Below are positions 63,845 through 64,000 of a DNA stretch of 64,000 nucleotides, piece after piece. A program made the translations under genes and the position numbers. The stretch spans positions 4,588,001-4,652,000 of the forward strand of contig NZ_CP032543.1 in NCBI RefSeq assembly GCF_003610995.1. The letters run 5' to 3'. The DNA comes from Streptomyces griseus subsp. griseus. GTDB taxonomy: Bacteria; Actinomycetota; Actinomycetes; Streptomycetales; Streptomycetaceae. Positions within the stretch are counted from its first letter, which is position 1. Each line of letters starts with the position of its first letter. A model generated the notes under the pieces. The model was not told the DNA's origin. It did not search any database and saw only the letters and a program-made list of their open reading frames with translations.

Positions 63845-64000
63845 GTGCCAGCAGCACCCCCCGCCGCCCCCGACACCACGGCCGACGTGGTCCTCGTTGT
63901 GGACTTCGGCGCGCAGTACGCCCAGCTCATCGCCCGCCGTGTCCGTGAGGCCCGGGTCTACAGCGAGATCGTCCCGTCCACCATGCCGGTGGCCGAGATG
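63845..64000 (+). CDS. guaA: GMP synthase (glutamine-hydrolysing), 5' part
   Basis: The first 52 codons, cut by the window end. [20 protein letters not shown] and [18 protein letters not shown] are the start of the class I glutamine amidotransferase domain of GuaA. It converts XMP to GMP, the step after guaB. The GTG start has GGAAGG 7 bases upstream. Divergent from the chorismate mutase leader. Confidence 0.95.
   Translation, partial: MPAAPPAAPDTTADVVLVVDFGAQYAQLIARRVREARVYSEIVPSTMPVAEM

Overview
The window is chromosomal DNA from a Streptomyces. Support comes from the very high GC content with third-position GC bias, GTG starts, the developmental trio whiD-bldM-shbA, two HrcA/CIRCE operators in front of groES-groL, clustered PknB-type kinases and a sugar ABC importer without its own ATPase. 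Most of it is core genome. The order glmS, nnr, alr, tsaE, tsaB, rimI, tsaD, groES, groL, whiB-like, sigma factor, guaB, guaB3, ChoD-like oxidase, guaA matches, from memory, the Mycobacterium tuberculosis Rv3436c to Rv3396c block, so this is an old actinobacterial backbone with Streptomyces genes inserted. I saw no IS element, prophage, CRISPR array, tRNA or rRNA. No in-frame TTA codon was found by eye.

Layout: 1-12000 is the less conserved left part: the tail of a LuxR regulator, an orphan peptide-binding lipoprotein, a DGPF protein with its ECF42-type sigma factor, an XRE/DUF5753 regulator with a DUF574 methyltransferase, a helix-turn-helix regulator and a secreted zinc carboxypeptidase. 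12270-23360 holds glmS, acpS, nnr, alr (split by a frameshift), an alpha/beta hydrolase, tsaE, then tsaB-rimI-tsaD with overlapping stop/start codons (t6A modification and S18 acetylation). 23380-29040 is accessory: a TetR/MFS pair, a VOC protein, a THUMP-like methyltransferase and a polysaccharide deacetylase lipoprotein. 29140-31360 is groES-groL. 31430-36970 is a sugar importer operon with a 2-hydroxyacid dehydrogenase and its regulator. 37080-39830 has an SDR, a MOSC protein and a LysR regulator. 39960-42220 is the developmental node: whiD facing away from bldM, then shbA. guaB and guaB3 follow.

45150-57110 contains a membrane protein, a nucleotide-sugar dehydrogenase relative lacking its catalytic Cys, glpD and three PknB-like kinase genes. 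All three kinases end in the same type of external domain. One is an apparent pseudokinase with about 500 residues inserted before the APE motif, and another carries a frameshift. 57470-64000 has gabD2, a GMC oxidase with a four-Cys motif, an LAxTG surface protein, chorismate mutase and the start of guaA.

The most interesting signals are: (1) a candidate transcription attenuator before chorismate mutase, made of a promoter placed so that the transcript starts on the ATG of a 23-codon peptide with Phe/Phe/Tyr codons, mutually exclusive RNA pairings and a perfect terminator; (2) the kinase/pseudokinase trio with a shared ectodomain; (3) regulatory sites that can be read directly (ECF42 promoter, SigBldN promoter and BldD-like palindrome at bldM, paired CIRCEs, TetR operator, sugar-operon operators, tandem CGCAAGSTGCG palindromes); (4) several enzyme homologues lacking catalytic Cys. 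Both frameshifts (alr and the third kinase) look like the loss of one C in a C-rich run, so sequencing error must be excluded first.
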